Positions 1 through 9,114 of a stretch of DNA of 64,000 bases are shown one piece after another (the stretch's first letter is position 1; each line of letters begins with the position of its first letter). Both the position numbers and the translations under genes were made by a program. The stretch comes from CALKCV01 sp964609515 (GTDB taxonomy: Bacteria; Cyanobacteriota; Cyanobacteriia; Cyanobacteriales; Microcoleaceae), in the NCBI GenBank assembly GCA_964609515.1, contig CAZSTZ010000001.1, positions 1 through 64,000 of the forward strand, read 5' to 3'. The notes under the pieces were generated by a model that saw nothing but the letters and a program-made list of their open reading frames with translations, was not told where the DNA came from and did not search any database.

Positions 1-54
1 AAATTCTCGATTCAAACGCTGAATTACAGCAATAAGTTCCGAAGGAATAGACAT
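1..54 (-). CDS. Partial hypothetical protein, N-terminus only
   Basis: An open frame starts with ATG at 54 and runs off the left edge, giving 18 residues that begin MSIPSELIAVIQRLN. The segment looks like the start of the small helical antitoxin-type proteins common in cyanobacteria, but too little is visible to name a family. No clear Shine-Dalgarno sequence precedes it. It is read in the same direction as the Tse2-like module that follows, so it could belong to the same toxin-antitoxin neighbourhood; that is inference. Confidence 0.4.
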   Translation of the reverse strand, partial: MSIPSELIAVIQRLNREF

Positions 55-118
55 CGCGGCAGTATTCTAATTTGACATAATTAGTAGATCATAAAAGGTG
101 AAAAACTTTGGTGAAGGA

Positions 119-236
119 GCGATCGCTTTTTTTATCCCCCCGTAGAACAGGCATCTTGCCCGTGTTGGGTTCCGTTTCACTCCACCCAACCTACGTTTTG
201 ACTACGTTTTGATTTTTTTTTCTGGGGGGCGATCGC
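119..236. repeat. MITE-like hairpin repeat, copy A
   Basis: About 118 bp bounded by GCGATCGC on both sides, with C6 (136-141) near the left end facing G6 (224-229) near the right end, so the ends can pair. Inside are GTAGAACAGGCATCTTGCC and a TTGGGTTCCGTTTCACTCC segment, both of which recur elsewhere in the window. A close relative lies at 1029-1209. No coding capacity is seen. Confidence 0.65.
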
Positions 237-243
237 TCTTATT

Positions 244-585
244 TTAAACAGAAGAAACTGCCGTCTTAGCGCCACTAATTTCGGAGCGAATAGACTCGTT
301 AATTGCATCCACCAACAACAAGCGATCGTTAATAGATAACTCCCTAATAAGTTTCGTTAACTCTTGCTCCGACAGAATATTTCCTCTACCTTGAGGCAAT
401 TTTCCTTCCTTCAAACTCTCTAACAAATCGTTACGAAGTGCTTCTAAAAAACCACAGTCGTTGCCAATATCCGATGCCTCATCATCATCCGCATCCTCAA
501 TTTCCTCCAGACGTTTTTGGTAAGCTTCGATTTGAAAATCGATCGCCTCAATAATAAATTGCGTTGCTTTATAAGATAGTTTCAT
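244..585 (-). CDS. Hypothetical protein, possible antitoxin of Tse2-like gene
   Basis: A 113-residue acidic, helical protein. I chose ATG at 585 (MKLSYKATQ) because AAAGGAA lies about nine bases upstream. A longer frame would need TTG at 606. Visible features are a predicted N-terminal coiled region with an acidic DADDDEASD patch, and a C-terminal LSINDRLLLVDAINESI segment. That segment resembles the 'L.. DR..LV..L..SI' helix of small cyanobacterial antitoxins. It follows the broken Tse2-like toxin gene on the same strand with a gap of about 50 bases, so an antitoxin role is plausible from context. No DNA-binding motif can be assigned with certainty. Confidence 0.6.
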   Translation of the reverse strand: MKLSYKATQFIIEAIDFQIEAYQKRLEEIEDADDDEASDIGNDCGFLEALRNDLLESLKEGKLPQGRGNILSEQELTKLIRELSINDRLLLVDAINESIRSEISGAKTAVSSV

Positions 586-638
586 TGTCAATTTCCTTTC
601 TTTCAAATTGTATCGCCAACCAAAATAACCGAGACTCC

Positions 639-969
639 CTAGCTTATCTTTTGGAAAAATGTTCCTATTTCTCTAAGGACTGCTTTATATTCCTCCATCG
701 GCATAGCATAACTCGGAGTCCATAACCAATGATTATTGTAATCGTTAATCGGCGTTAGTGCCGAAGGAATTTCGATACCCCTTTCTAATTTCCACCAATT
801 TTTACCTCCTCTGGGAACAGCAAATGTCGAGATACCTCCTCCCAAACCGCCGTTAACCCACACTTCCCCGTCCAGTTCGTAAGTTGCAATATCCTTTACT
901 CCGAACGTTATCCATACGCGGAGAATTAGCATTCCCCTGTCGATATAAATCGATTGGTGTTGTTGCCAT
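639..969 (-). pseudogene. Tse2-like ADP-ribosyltransferase toxin, frameshifted
   Basis: The N-terminal part reads from ATG at 969 (MATTPIDLYRQGNANSP, then RMDNVR). The remainder continues in another frame from about position 893, with GGGISTF, a GKNWWKL stretch, IEIPSAL, a NDYNNHW segment and MPMEEYKAVL. This order (GG.S.F, IP..L, HY/HW, MP..EY) matches Tse2-like toxins, whose Pseudomonas prototype acts on cytoplasmic targets with an ADP-ribosyltransferase-like fold. One extra base in the AAAGG stretch near 893-897 explains the break; removing it would give a product of about 110 residues. It is either an inactivated toxin, a sequencing error, or a frameshift site. The family call is by eye. 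Confidence 0.6.
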
Positions 970-1028
970 CGAGCGTTTCATATAACCGTGCTTTAGAAAG
1001 CATAGCACGAATTTCATAAAATAACAGA

Positions 1029-1209
1029 GCGTTTCGCTACGCTCCAAAAGCGGATGCAACATCGCTTTTTTTATCCCCCCGTAGAACAGGCAGGACAGCC
1101 TGTGTTGGGTTTCGTTTCACGAGCGCCCTACCTACGTTTTGACTACGTTTTGATTTTTTTTCTGGGGGGCGTTTCGCTACGCTCCAAAAGCGGATGCAAC
1201 ATCGCTTTT
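1029..1209. repeat. MITE-like repeat copy B inside 41-bp direct repeats
   Basis: Positions 1029-1069 and 1169-1209 are exact 41-bp copies (beginning GCGTTTCGCTACGCTCC, ending ATCGCTTTT). They bracket a core that resembles the element at 119-236: C6, GTAGAACAGGCAGGACAGCC, TTGGGTTTCGTTTCACG and G6. Direct duplication around a hairpin core looks like a non-autonomous element or repeat-mediated duplication. Confidence 0.65.
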
Positions 1210-1235
1210 CTTAACAGCAGGCACCGGTGCGCACC

Positions 1236-1475
1236 CTACGAAAGCCGATCGCTCTCTTCTGGTTCCACATCGGGAACTTTGGTCAAAACCCGCTGAAACT
1301 TCTCCCAACTGCCGCGCTTCCCCCTCTCCTCCAAATAATCTGACTTCATCCACGCCGACACTTGAGCCGAAAGAGCGATTGCCACCAACCCATCAATAGG
1401 CATCTTCTCTCTCTCGGCCAAAGCCTCAATTTGTTTGTACAAAGAATCGGGAATTTGTACCGTTATCGGTTTCAT
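1236..1475 (-). CDS. Ribbon-helix-helix (CopG-like) small protein
   Basis: A 79-residue protein starting MKPITVQIPDSLYKQIEALAE, a typical short beta strand followed by an amphipathic helix as in CopG/Arc-type ribbon-helix-helix DNA-binding proteins. A second helix (MPIDGLVAIALSAQVSAW) follows, then a charged tail with EERGKRGSWEKF. Such proteins in cyanobacteria are usually antitoxins of PIN- or RelE-type toxins. No intact toxin lies directly beside it, so a partner may have been lost. Repeat DNA lies on both sides (1029-1209 and the TTACCTC repeats at 1570-1620). DNA binding is inferred from the fold pattern only. Confidence 0.65.
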   Translation of the reverse strand: MKPITVQIPDSLYKQIEALAEREKMPIDGLVAIALSAQVSAWMKSDYLEERGKRGSWEKFQRVLTKVPDVEPEESDRLS

Positions 1476-1625
1476 GCTATTTCTGCTGCAATTTGCAAAA
1501 ATTGTTTGGGCGACACGACTTTCTTAACAGCAGGTGCCGGTGCGCGGTGCGCACCCTACTACTGACCTCTGACCTCAAAAACCTCTGACCTCTTACCTCT
1601 TACCTCTTACCTCTGACCTCAAATA

Positions 1626-2756
1626 TTATCTATCCCGATCGCGTCTGTTTCTTCCCTTGGGCGGTGCGAGTTCTTCCAGGAGCGATCGCGCGTTTTCCAT
1701 TCCCTCCCGATCTCCTCGTTGGGTGTAAAGTTCCAGGGCAGTTTCTAGAGCGGCGATCGCCTCCGGTACTCGTTCTCTGCCTTTAAAAGCCAATCCGAGC
1801 TTGTAATGAGCCCTAGCATCTTTGGGAGCCAGTTCGACAACCCGGCGATAAGTAACGATCGCTTGCAAGAAATCCCGTTGCTCCAATTGAATATCCCCAA
1901 CAGCAAGTTGAGCCTCCACCAAATCCGGTTCAACTGCCGCAGCGCGTAAATAAGCAGCCATAGCACCGCTGAGGTCGTTTTCAGCCTTAAGAAGTTCCGC
2001 AATTTCAAACTGGAGCTTTCCATTGCGAGGGTCTAACTCCCCCGCTCTTTGAAAAGCGGGCAAAGCAGCTCTAATATTGCCGGTGCCGAGCCAAGCAATT
2101 GCTAATTTTAGCTGCACGTTCGGATCGTTAGGTGCCAGTTGAACCGCTTGTTGCAGGGCATCCACCGCTTCTGGGAAACGTTGCGTTCTCAACAAAGCTA
2201 GCCCCATGGATGAATAAGCCTCCAGATTCTGAGGATCGAAATGAATAGCTACTTGGTAAGCTCTAATAGCCTCTTCGTAGTTTTCTTGTCGCAACAAAGT
2301 TACCCCCAAGCCCAGGTGAGCGTTGATATTATCGCGCTGGAGTAGGGAAGCGCGACGATAAGCGACAGAAGCTCCGGCATAATCTCCTGTTTGGGCGAGG
2401 GAGTATCCCAGGGCGTATTGGAAATGGGCGTTGTGTGGTTCGATCGCCGCCGCTTGTTGGTAGAAGTGGGCCGCCGACTGAAAATCTTCTAGCATTGCGT
2501 ATAAATAAGCAATGCCCGAATAAATGCGGGGATTTTTGGCATCCAAACGGGCTGCTTGCTTGTAAAGGTCGATGGCCTGTTGGTAATTGCCCGCATCTAC
2601 CTGCTCTCGCCCTTGGCCCATGAGAGCTTCGGCAGTGGGGTTGACGGCTAGCACCGTTCCACCTGATGTTTCCGTGGAACTAGCAGCTTGGGGCGTGGCT
2701 GCTAGGCAGATGGCCACCAAGAGGGTACTGGCTAAAGTTAGGGTTTTTTCGTACAT
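1626..2756 (-). CDS. Secreted or periplasmic TPR repeat protein
   Basis: A 376-residue protein with an N-terminal signal peptide (MYEKTLTLASTLLVAICLA, likely cleaved near residue 25). From about residue 45 to 350 there are roughly nine consecutive tetratricopeptide repeats, each with the A..Y..A...DP.N..A pattern (for example YEEAIRAYQVAIHFDPQN). The C-terminus is basic (NRRDRDR). TPR arrays form superhelical protein-binding scaffolds, so this is probably an envelope or periplasmic assembly factor; no enzymatic domain is visible. The gene is alone on its strand, with repeat-rich DNA on both sides. No strong Shine-Dalgarno sequence precedes the ATG. Confidence 0.8.
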   Translation of the reverse strand: MYEKTLTLASTLLVAICLAATPQAASSTETSGGTVLAVNPTAEALMGQGREQVDAGNYQQAIDLYKQAARLDAKNPRIYSGIAYLYAMLEDFQSAAHFYQQAAAIEPHNAHFQYALGYSLAQTGDYAGASVAYRRASLLQRDNINAHLGLGVTLLRQENYEEAIRAYQVAIHFDPQNLEAYSSMGLALLRTQRFPEAVDALQQAVQLAPNDPNVQLKLAIAWLGTGNIRAALPAFQRAGELDPRNGKLQFEIAELLKAENDLSGAMAAYLRAAAVEPDLVEAQLAVGDIQLEQRDFLQAIVTYRRVVELAPKDARAHYKLGLAFKGRERVPEAIAALETALELYTQRGDREGMENARSLLEELAPPKGRNRRDRDR

Positions 2757-2901
2757 GGCTGGTGTTGAACTAGAAGGTTGGTAGAAATTTTAAACCATCC
2801 GATCGACATACAACTTTTGACTTTCAACGTCGGGTTGGAGCGCCTATTAACTGCTGTCTCTGAGGATTTTTTTAGTAAGGGCCCTTGTTTTTGGCAAACT
2901 T

Positions 2902-2941
2902 GGCCAGGTTTGGGCCGCTGGCCCAGGGCCAGGTTTGGGCC
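2902..2941. repeat. 15-bp direct repeat in 2757-3165 spacer
   Basis: GGCCAGGTTTGGGCC occurs exactly at 2902-2916 and 2927-2941, with GCTGGCCC between, so the block can also fold. The rest of the 409-bp spacer between the TPR gene and the permease-kinase gene holds CCCCATT-type repeats at about 3130-3155 and no gene that I can support. Confidence 0.5.
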
Positions 2942-3165
2942 CGAGTAGCGATTGCCCTGCCAAACCAACGCGATCGCCCTTCAATTTTGGCAACCGCTTA
3001 CCAAAACCTAATTTGACAAATATGAGGTAAATTTTAGATAGCATTTTCATCTCTATATGTAAACAGAAGAGCTTGTCAATTGCTAATTAGGGAGCATCTC
3101 CTAATTATAAAAAGATGTTCTTCTCCATTCCTAATTCCCAATCCCCCATTCCCAAATAAAGTATC

Positions 3166-6027
3166 ATGCCCCAAAAAATGAGTTCCAAAATTGTTAAAGC
3201 AAGGCGGGATTATAATACCTGGGTTGCCACGGAAACTTTAGAAGATTATGCCCTGCGTTTCGCTCCCAAATCTTTTAGAAAATGGTCTGAGTTTATTGTA
3301 GCTAATACTGCCATTGGCGGCATTTCTTTTTTAGCTTCTGAAGCCATTGGTGCTTCTTTAGCGATCGCCTACGGTTTTGCTAATTCTTTTTGGGCGATAT
3401 TAGTAGTAGGAGCGATTATTTTCTTAATAGGTTTTCCCATTAGTTATTACGCCGCCAAATACAATATAGACATCGATTTATTAACGCGGGGTGCCGGTTT
3501 TGGTTACATCGGTTCTACGATTACTTCTTTAATTTATGCCAGCTTTACCTTTATCTTTTTTGCCCTAGAAGCTGCCATTATGGCTCAGGCGATCGAGCTA
3601 TATTTCCACATTCCTTTACCTCTGGGTTATCTGTTTTGTTCTGTAATTATTTTGCCATTAGTATTTTTTGGAGTTACTCTAATTAACAAGCTCCAACTCT
3701 GGACTCAACCTTTGTGGATAATTTTAACGGTAATGCCCTATATTTTTGTCATTGCTAAAGAGCCAGAAGCTTTATCTAATTGGTTTAATTTTGCAGGCAA
3801 TTCGCCAAGCGGTGCCGCTTTTAATCCCATGTTATTTGGGGCGGCGGCAACAGTTTGTTTTTCATTAATTCCCCAATTGGGAGAACAGGTTGACTATTTA
3901 AGATTTCTACCCGAAAAAGAAGAAAAGAATCGGTTTCAATGGTGGATAGCGGTAATTTTAGCCGGTCCTGGTTGGATTATTATCGGCGCTGCCAAACAGT
4001 TAGGCGGCGCTTTTTTAGCATCTGTAGCTATTAATAATGGAGTGCTAATTGTTAAAGCAAAAGAGCCAGTTTGGATGTATTTATCCGGGTTTAGATATGT
4101 GTTGGAAAATCCACAATTGGCGATGGCAGTAGTAGTTTTATTCGTAATAATTTCTCAAATTAAGATTAACGTAACTAATGCTTATGCAGGTTCTTTAGCC
4201 TGGTCTAATTTCTTTTCGAGAATTACCCACAGCCACCCGGGGCGAGTGGTTTGGTTAATTTTTAATGTAGCGATCGCCCTAGTCTTAATGGAACTAGATG
4301 TATTTGCTACCCTGCAAGAAGTTTTAGCGGTTTATTCTCATACTGCTATTGCTTGGATAGCAGTTTTAGTGGCAGATTTAGTTATTAACAAACCTCTGGG
4401 AATAAGTCCTAGCTATATCGAATTTAAACGAGCCCATCTCTATAACATCAACCCGGTAGGTTTTGGCTCGATGGTCATAGCTTCTTTAGTGTCGATGGCA
4501 GCTTTTTTAGGTGCGTTTGGTTCCGGGTTTCAAGCTTATTCTTCTTTTCTTGCTTTGGGATTAGGTTTTGTACTGTCTCCCGCTATTGCTTTTATTACCA
4601 AAGGCAAATACTATATTGCTAGGGAAAACGTACATTTTCAAAATGCCGATCCTTATCAAACCATTGAATGTTCGATTTGCACCGCCGAATACGAGCCAGA
4701 AGACATGGCCTATTGTCCTTTTTACGACGGGCCTATTTGTTCCTTGTGTTGTTCCTTAGATGCCAATTGTCGCGATAGCTGCAAGGAGCCAAATACTAAA
4801 TTTTACGGAGCAAAATTAACAAATTATTGGGAAATTTTTCAGGGTTATCTTGACGATTTCATTGGCGTGAGAATCAAAAACTATCTGATAGTTTTCTTGT
4901 TAGTTTCTGGGTTAGCATCCGTGATTTTTGGAGTGGTTTACTTGGAAAATATAGCTCGGTTAAATAACTTAAATACTTTAGAATTGAAAGGAATAATTTT
5001 CAAATTATATGCTGGATTAATAGTATTAATTGCTATAGGTTCGTGGTGGTTGGTGCTGGGGCAAGAAAGCGAACAATTAGTTAGAAAAGAACTAGACCAG
5101 CAAAATTTACAGCTTCAACAAGAAATAAGCGATCGCCTCAAAGCAGAAGCAACTTTACAGGAATTGACAAGAGAACTACAAGAAACTTTAGATAAGTTTA
5201 AAAAAGCTCAAGTTCAGCTAGTCCAAAGCGAAAAAATGTCGAGTTTGGGGCAGTTAGTAGCGGGGGTTGCCCACGAAATTAATAACCCCGTTGGCTTTAT
5301 CGACGGTAATTTAGAACCCTTACAAGAATACAGCGATAATCTCCTAGCAGCTTTAGAAATTTATCGCAATTGTTTGGGGGATAATTTGCCAGAAATTCAA
5401 GAACAATTAGAAGAATTAGAAATAGATTTCATCGAGAAAGATTTACCTCAACTTTTGGCTTCGATGAAAATGGGGGTCGGTCGCATTCGGGCTCTGGTTC
5501 AGTCATTGCGGAATTTTTCTCGCCTGGATGTCTCTATTGTTAAATCGGCAGATCTTAGGCAAGGTATCGAAAATACTTTATTAATTTTGAAGCCTCGCCT
5601 AAAAGCTCAAGCAGAGCGTTCGGAAATTCAAGTAATTAAAGAATACGAACAATTACCTTTAATTGACTGTTATCCCGGACAGTTAAACCAAGTTTTTATG
5701 AATATTTTTTCTAATGCTATTGATGCTATAGAAGCAAGGGAAATGGAAGGTAAATCCTGGGAGGGCGTGATTAAGATTAAAACCAAAGTCAACCATGGTA
5801 ATGAATTAGCGATCGCCATTTCTGATAACGGCCCGGGCATGAGCGAGGAAGTACGGCAGAAATTATTCGATCCTTTTTTTACGACTAAACCAGTGGGGAA
5901 AGGAACCGGTTTGGGTTTGAGTATTAGCTATCAAATTGTGGTCGAAAAACATGGGGGCCAGTTAATTTGCAATTCGACACCGGGGGAAGGAACGGAGTTT
6001 ATAATTTTATTGCCACTGAAGCGTTAG
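3166..6027 (+). CDS. NCS1-type permease fused to histidine kinase
   Basis: A 953-residue membrane sensor. Residues about 20-490 form a 12-helix nucleobase-cation-symport (purine/cytosine permease-like) module (NTWVATETLEDYALRFAPKSF, then many hydrophobic helices). Residues about 502-545 are a cysteine-rich knuckle (ECSICTAEYEPED, CPFYDGPICSLCC) that may bind metal. Two more membrane helices follow (about 570-640), then a coiled coil and a kinase core. His703 in GVAHEINNP is the phospho-acceptor; the N box is IFSNAIDAIE, and DNGPGMSEE and GKGTGLGLS bind ATP. There is no receiver domain. The design resembles transporter-kinase fusions such as CbrA, suggesting sensing coupled to binding or uptake of a nitrogen-rich base. 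The ligand is unknown. Confidence 0.85.
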   Translation: MPQKMSSKIVKARRDYNTWVATETLEDYALRFAPKSFRKWSEFIVANTAIGGISFLASEAIGASLAIAYGFANSFWAILVVGAIIFLIGFPISYYAAKYNIDIDLLTRGAGFGYIGSTITSLIYASFTFIFFALEAAIMAQAIELYFHIPLPLGYLFCSVIILPLVFFGVTLINKLQLWTQPLWIILTVMPYIFVIAKEPEALSNWFNFAGNSPSGAAFNPMLFGAAATVCFSLIPQLGEQVDYLRFLPEKEEKNRFQWWIAVILAGPGWIIIGAAKQLGGAFLASVAINNGVLIVKAKEPVWMYLSGFRYVLENPQLAMAVVVLFVIISQIKINVTNAYAGSLAWSNFFSRITHSHPGRVVWLIFNVAIALVLMELDVFATLQEVLAVYSHTAIAWIAVLVADLVINKPLGISPSYIEFKRAHLYNINPVGFGSMVIASLVSMAAFLGAFGSGFQAYSSFLALGLGFVLSPAIAFITKGKYYIARENVHFQNADPYQTIECSICTAEYEPEDMAYCPFYDGPICSLCCSLDANCRDSCKEPNTKFYGAKLTNYWEIFQGYLDDFIGVRIKNYLIVFLLVSGLASVIFGVVYLENIARLNNLNTLELKGIIFKLYAGLIVLIAIGSWWLVLGQESEQLVRKELDQQNLQLQQEISDRLKAEATLQELTRELQETLDKFKKAQVQLVQSEKMSSLGQLVAGVAHEINNPVGFIDGNLEPLQEYSDNLLAALEIYRNCLGDNLPEIQEQLEELEIDFIEKDLPQLLASMKMGVGRIRALVQSLRNFSRLDVSIVKSADLRQGIENTLLILKPRLKAQAERSEIQVIKEYEQLPLIDCYPGQLNQVFMNIFSNAIDAIEAREMEGKSWEGVIKIKTKVNHGNELAIAISDNGPGMSEEVRQKLFDPFFTTKPVGKGTGLGLSISYQIVVEKHGGQLICNSTPGEGTEFIILLPLKR

Positions 6028-6044
6028 GTTTCGAGTCTGCCTGT

Positions 6045-6076
6045 GAAACCCGGTATGCATGAAAAAACCGGGTTTC
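6045..6076. repeat. Palindromic repeat, GAAACCCGG family
   Basis: GAAACCCGG (6045-6053) and CCGGGTTTC (6068-6076) form a 9-bp stem. It lies 18 bp after the permease-kinase stop, where it could act as a terminator-like structure. This is the first of many copies in the window. Confidence 0.7.
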
Positions 6077-6245
6077 TGAATTGACATTTTTATGGGTTCT
6101 AGTAACATTATTGGGGATATTGTCCAAAATTGAGAAGATAGTGGGGATGACAAATAGGAAGGTGCGGGTATATTAGAGATTAAAATACAATTCAAGTTTC
6201 TTTGCCGGACGTGGATATCCCTACCTTATAACTCAATTAAGCACC

Positions 6246-8978
6246 ATGCAATTATCTAAAATTCATCTAAAATCTATCGCGCAACTGCCCTTGCGCTCGA
6301 TTCTAATCGTTCCTTTCGTCTTGCAAATATTTGCGGCGGTGGGATTGGTGGGATGGTTATCCTTTAGAAACGGACAAAAAGCGGTTAACGACCTTGCCAG
6401 TCAGTTGATGAGCGAAACGAGCGATCGCACTTCAGACCGTCTCGATAACTACTTGGAAACTCCCCATCTCATCAATACCATAAATTATAATGCCATTCGC
6501 TTGGGTCAGCTAGATGTTAACGATATTTCGACTTTTGAAAAGCACTTTTGGCAACAAGTTCAATTGTTCGAGCCAGCAGGTGCTATTTCTTTCGCCAATG
6601 ACAGGGGTGAATTCATAATATCGGGAGTTGGACCTGACGGTCGTATAAAAATAGGTGAAGTAAACAGAAATAACCCGGGTAACTTCAAAATTTATGCAAC
6701 CAACGAGCGCGGGGAGCGAACGAATGTAGAAGTAGATGCTGACAACTTCGAACCCGCTCAATATCTGGCTGCTAGGAAAGCAGGTAAGACGACTTGGGGA
6801 AACATCTATAGTTATAGAGAACTTCCCTATCTAGCGATTTCGGCATTGCGTCCTCTGTACGATGAGAGCGGCGAACTTTACGGAGCCCTAGCTACCGATT
6901 TGATAATTTCGCTAATTAGCGATTTTCTCAGAGAATTAGAGATCGGTAAGTCGGGACAAATCTTCGTCATGGAGCGCTCGGGTTTGTTGGTAGCAAATTC
7001 TACTCCCGAGCAACCATTCGTGATAGACGAACGCAATAGAGCCCAAACCATTGCTGCGGTGGAAAGCAAAGACGTTTTAGTGCGAAAGACGGCAAGTTAC
7101 ATCGAACAATATTTTGGCAGTTTCGCTAACGTTAAAGAAAGTCACCAAATCGAATTTACTCTCGACGGAGAACTTCACTTCTTACAGGTCTCCTCTTGGC
7201 AAGATGAGTTTGGTTTAGATTGGCTCATTGTGGTAGTAGTGCCCGAGTCGGACTTCATGGCACAAATTAACGCTAACACGCGATCGACGATTTTGTTATG
7301 CCTGCTAGCGCTGTTAGTCGCGACTGGGTTGGGAATATTGACTTCCCGTTGGATCGCAGAACCTATCTTGCGCTTGAGCGAAGCTGCGGAAGGGATATCC
7401 CAAGGAAATTTAGACCAACAAGTTCGAATTGAAGGAATTAAAGAACTGAAAGCGCTAGCAAGTGCCTTTAACCGCATGGCGGCGCAATTAAAAAGTTCTT
7501 TTACCGCCCTCGAACGAACTAACGTCGAACTAGAACGACGGGTAGAAGAGCGCACTGCAGAGTTAAGCATCGCCAAACAACAGGCAGAAGAAGCCAACCA
7601 AGCAAAAAGCGATTTCTTAGCATCCATGAGTCACGAGTTGCGAACGCCCCTCAACGGCATTCTGGGTTACGCTCAAATCATGGAAAAAGCCAAAGATCTC
7701 AACCAACACCGTAAGGGAGTAGCGATCGTTCGCCACTGCGGCACTCACTTGTTAAATCTCATTAACGACGTTCTCGACTTATCAAAAATCGAAGCGCGGA
7801 AAATGGAACTAATTCCCAAAGAGTTTCATTTTCTCTCCTTTCTTACTAGCGTTATCGAGATGGTTCGCATTCGCGCTAAAAATAAAGGTATCGAATTTGT
7901 TTATGTCGGCGATGCTAACCTCCCTGCGGCCGTAGTTGCCGACGAGAAACGTTTGGGGCAGGTGTTAATTAATTTGCTCGGCAATGCAGTTAAGTTTACC
8001 GATACCGGCAGCGTGACTTTCACGGTGGAAGTTAAGGAACAGAAGGGAGACAAGGGAGATGCTGTGTTAGTGCGTTTTGTGGTGGAAGATACTGGAGTCG
8101 GCATGACACCAGAACAAGTCGAAAAAATCTTCTTGCCCTTCGAGCAGGTGGGTTGCAACTCCAAACGGATCGAAGGAACTGGTTTGGGGTTAGCTATTTC
8201 CCTTCAATTGCTACAGATGATGGGCAGTAGCATTGAAGTTACTAGCACTCCGGGTAAGGGCAGTTGTTTCTGGTTCGATCTCCAACTACCAGTTGCCACG
8301 GACTGGGTAAGGACGGCGACGGGGCTAGAGTTGAGGCAAATTATCGGTTACAGGGGTCGGCGTCGGAAAATTCTCATTGCTGACGATAAAGAGATCAACC
8401 GCGCTCTAGTTATAGAAGCTCTCGAACCTTTGGGATTTCAATGCGCCCAAGCGGCTAACGGCATCGAGGGATTAACTCTCGCCCAAGAATTTCGACCGGA
8501 TTTAATCCTTACGGATCTGGTGATGCCAGGTTTAGATGGATTTGAAATGGCTCGCCGCTTGCGCCAGCTACCTATACTAAAAGAGCTAGTAATTATTGCT
8601 TGTTCTGCTAGCTTTTTAAATGCACTTAATACTCGGGAGACGGGATGCGATGATTTTCTGTCCAAACCTATAGATATAGAAGAATTGTTCGATCGCTTGC
8701 AGAAATATCTGAAATTGGAGTGGGTTTACGAATCGGAACCTGTAACGGAGGTAGTGGAGAATGCAGAAAGAGAATTAATTCCACCGCCAAAAGAAGTTTT
8801 GAGAAAAATTTACGATGCGGTCGAACTGGGAGACGTTGAAGCGATCGAGCGGGAGGTTAATAATTTTCAAAATTTAGACTCTCGCTACCAAGCATTTGCC
8901 GATCGCATCCTGGATTTAGCTACAAAGTTTGAATATGTCGAAATTCTCAACTTAGTGGAGGTTTACCTTAATGATTAG
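6246..8978 (+). CDS. dCache-HAMP hybrid histidine kinase
   Basis: A 910-residue membrane sensor kinase. Helix 1 (about 19-40) and helix 2 (about 347-368) bracket an extracytoplasmic Cache-type sensor. HAMP (about 370-420) and a coiled coil lead to HisKA with His463 (SMSHELRTPLNG). The ATPase follows, with NLLGNAVKFT, EDTGVGMTPEQ and EGTGLGLAIS. A receiver domain runs from about 707 with acceptor Asp757 (LTDLVMPG). The last 65 residues (from ELIPPPKEVL) form a helical tail shared by the next three kinases. The tail has no histidine, so it is not a working HPt domain. It is the first of four like-oriented paralogues. The stimulus is unknown. Confidence 0.9.
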   Translation: MQLSKIHLKSIAQLPLRSILIVPFVLQIFAAVGLVGWLSFRNGQKAVNDLASQLMSETSDRTSDRLDNYLETPHLINTINYNAIRLGQLDVNDISTFEKHFWQQVQLFEPAGAISFANDRGEFIISGVGPDGRIKIGEVNRNNPGNFKIYATNERGERTNVEVDADNFEPAQYLAARKAGKTTWGNIYSYRELPYLAISALRPLYDESGELYGALATDLIISLISDFLRELEIGKSGQIFVMERSGLLVANSTPEQPFVIDERNRAQTIAAVESKDVLVRKTASYIEQYFGSFANVKESHQIEFTLDGELHFLQVSSWQDEFGLDWLIVVVVPESDFMAQINANTRSTILLCLLALLVATGLGILTSRWIAEPILRLSEAAEGISQGNLDQQVRIEGIKELKALASAFNRMAAQLKSSFTALERTNVELERRVEERTAELSIAKQQAEEANQAKSDFLASMSHELRTPLNGILGYAQIMEKAKDLNQHRKGVAIVRHCGTHLLNLINDVLDLSKIEARKMELIPKEFHFLSFLTSVIEMVRIRAKNKGIEFVYVGDANLPAAVVADEKRLGQVLINLLGNAVKFTDTGSVTFTVEVKEQKGDKGDAVLVRFVVEDTGVGMTPEQVEKIFLPFEQVGCNSKRIEGTGLGLAISLQLLQMMGSSIEVTSTPGKGSCFWFDLQLPVATDWVRTATGLELRQIIGYRGRRRKILIADDKEINRALVIEALEPLGFQCAQAANGIEGLTLAQEFRPDLILTDLVMPGLDGFEMARRLRQLPILKELVIIACSASFLNALNTRETGCDDFLSKPIDIEELFDRLQKYLKLEWVYESEPVTEVVENAERELIPPPKEVLRKIYDAVELGDVEAIEREVNNFQNLDSRYQAFADRILDLATKFEYVEILNLVEVYLND

Positions 8979-9114
8979 GGCGGGCTGAAAAAAGACATTA
9001 ATTTTCGCAAAGGCCGGTAATGGCTATTAGCTATTACCAAAAAGCGGCAAATTCTTGGTTTTATTCAAAATTGAAATGCACCGGATTTTGTGTTATCATA
9101 AAAAGGAGGAAAAC

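Noticed and set aside
1570..1625. CRISPR-like short repeats (ACCTCTTACCTCTGACC)
   Set aside because: The units are tandem without spacers of uniform length. No CRISPR array was seen anywhere in the window, and no cas gene is present.
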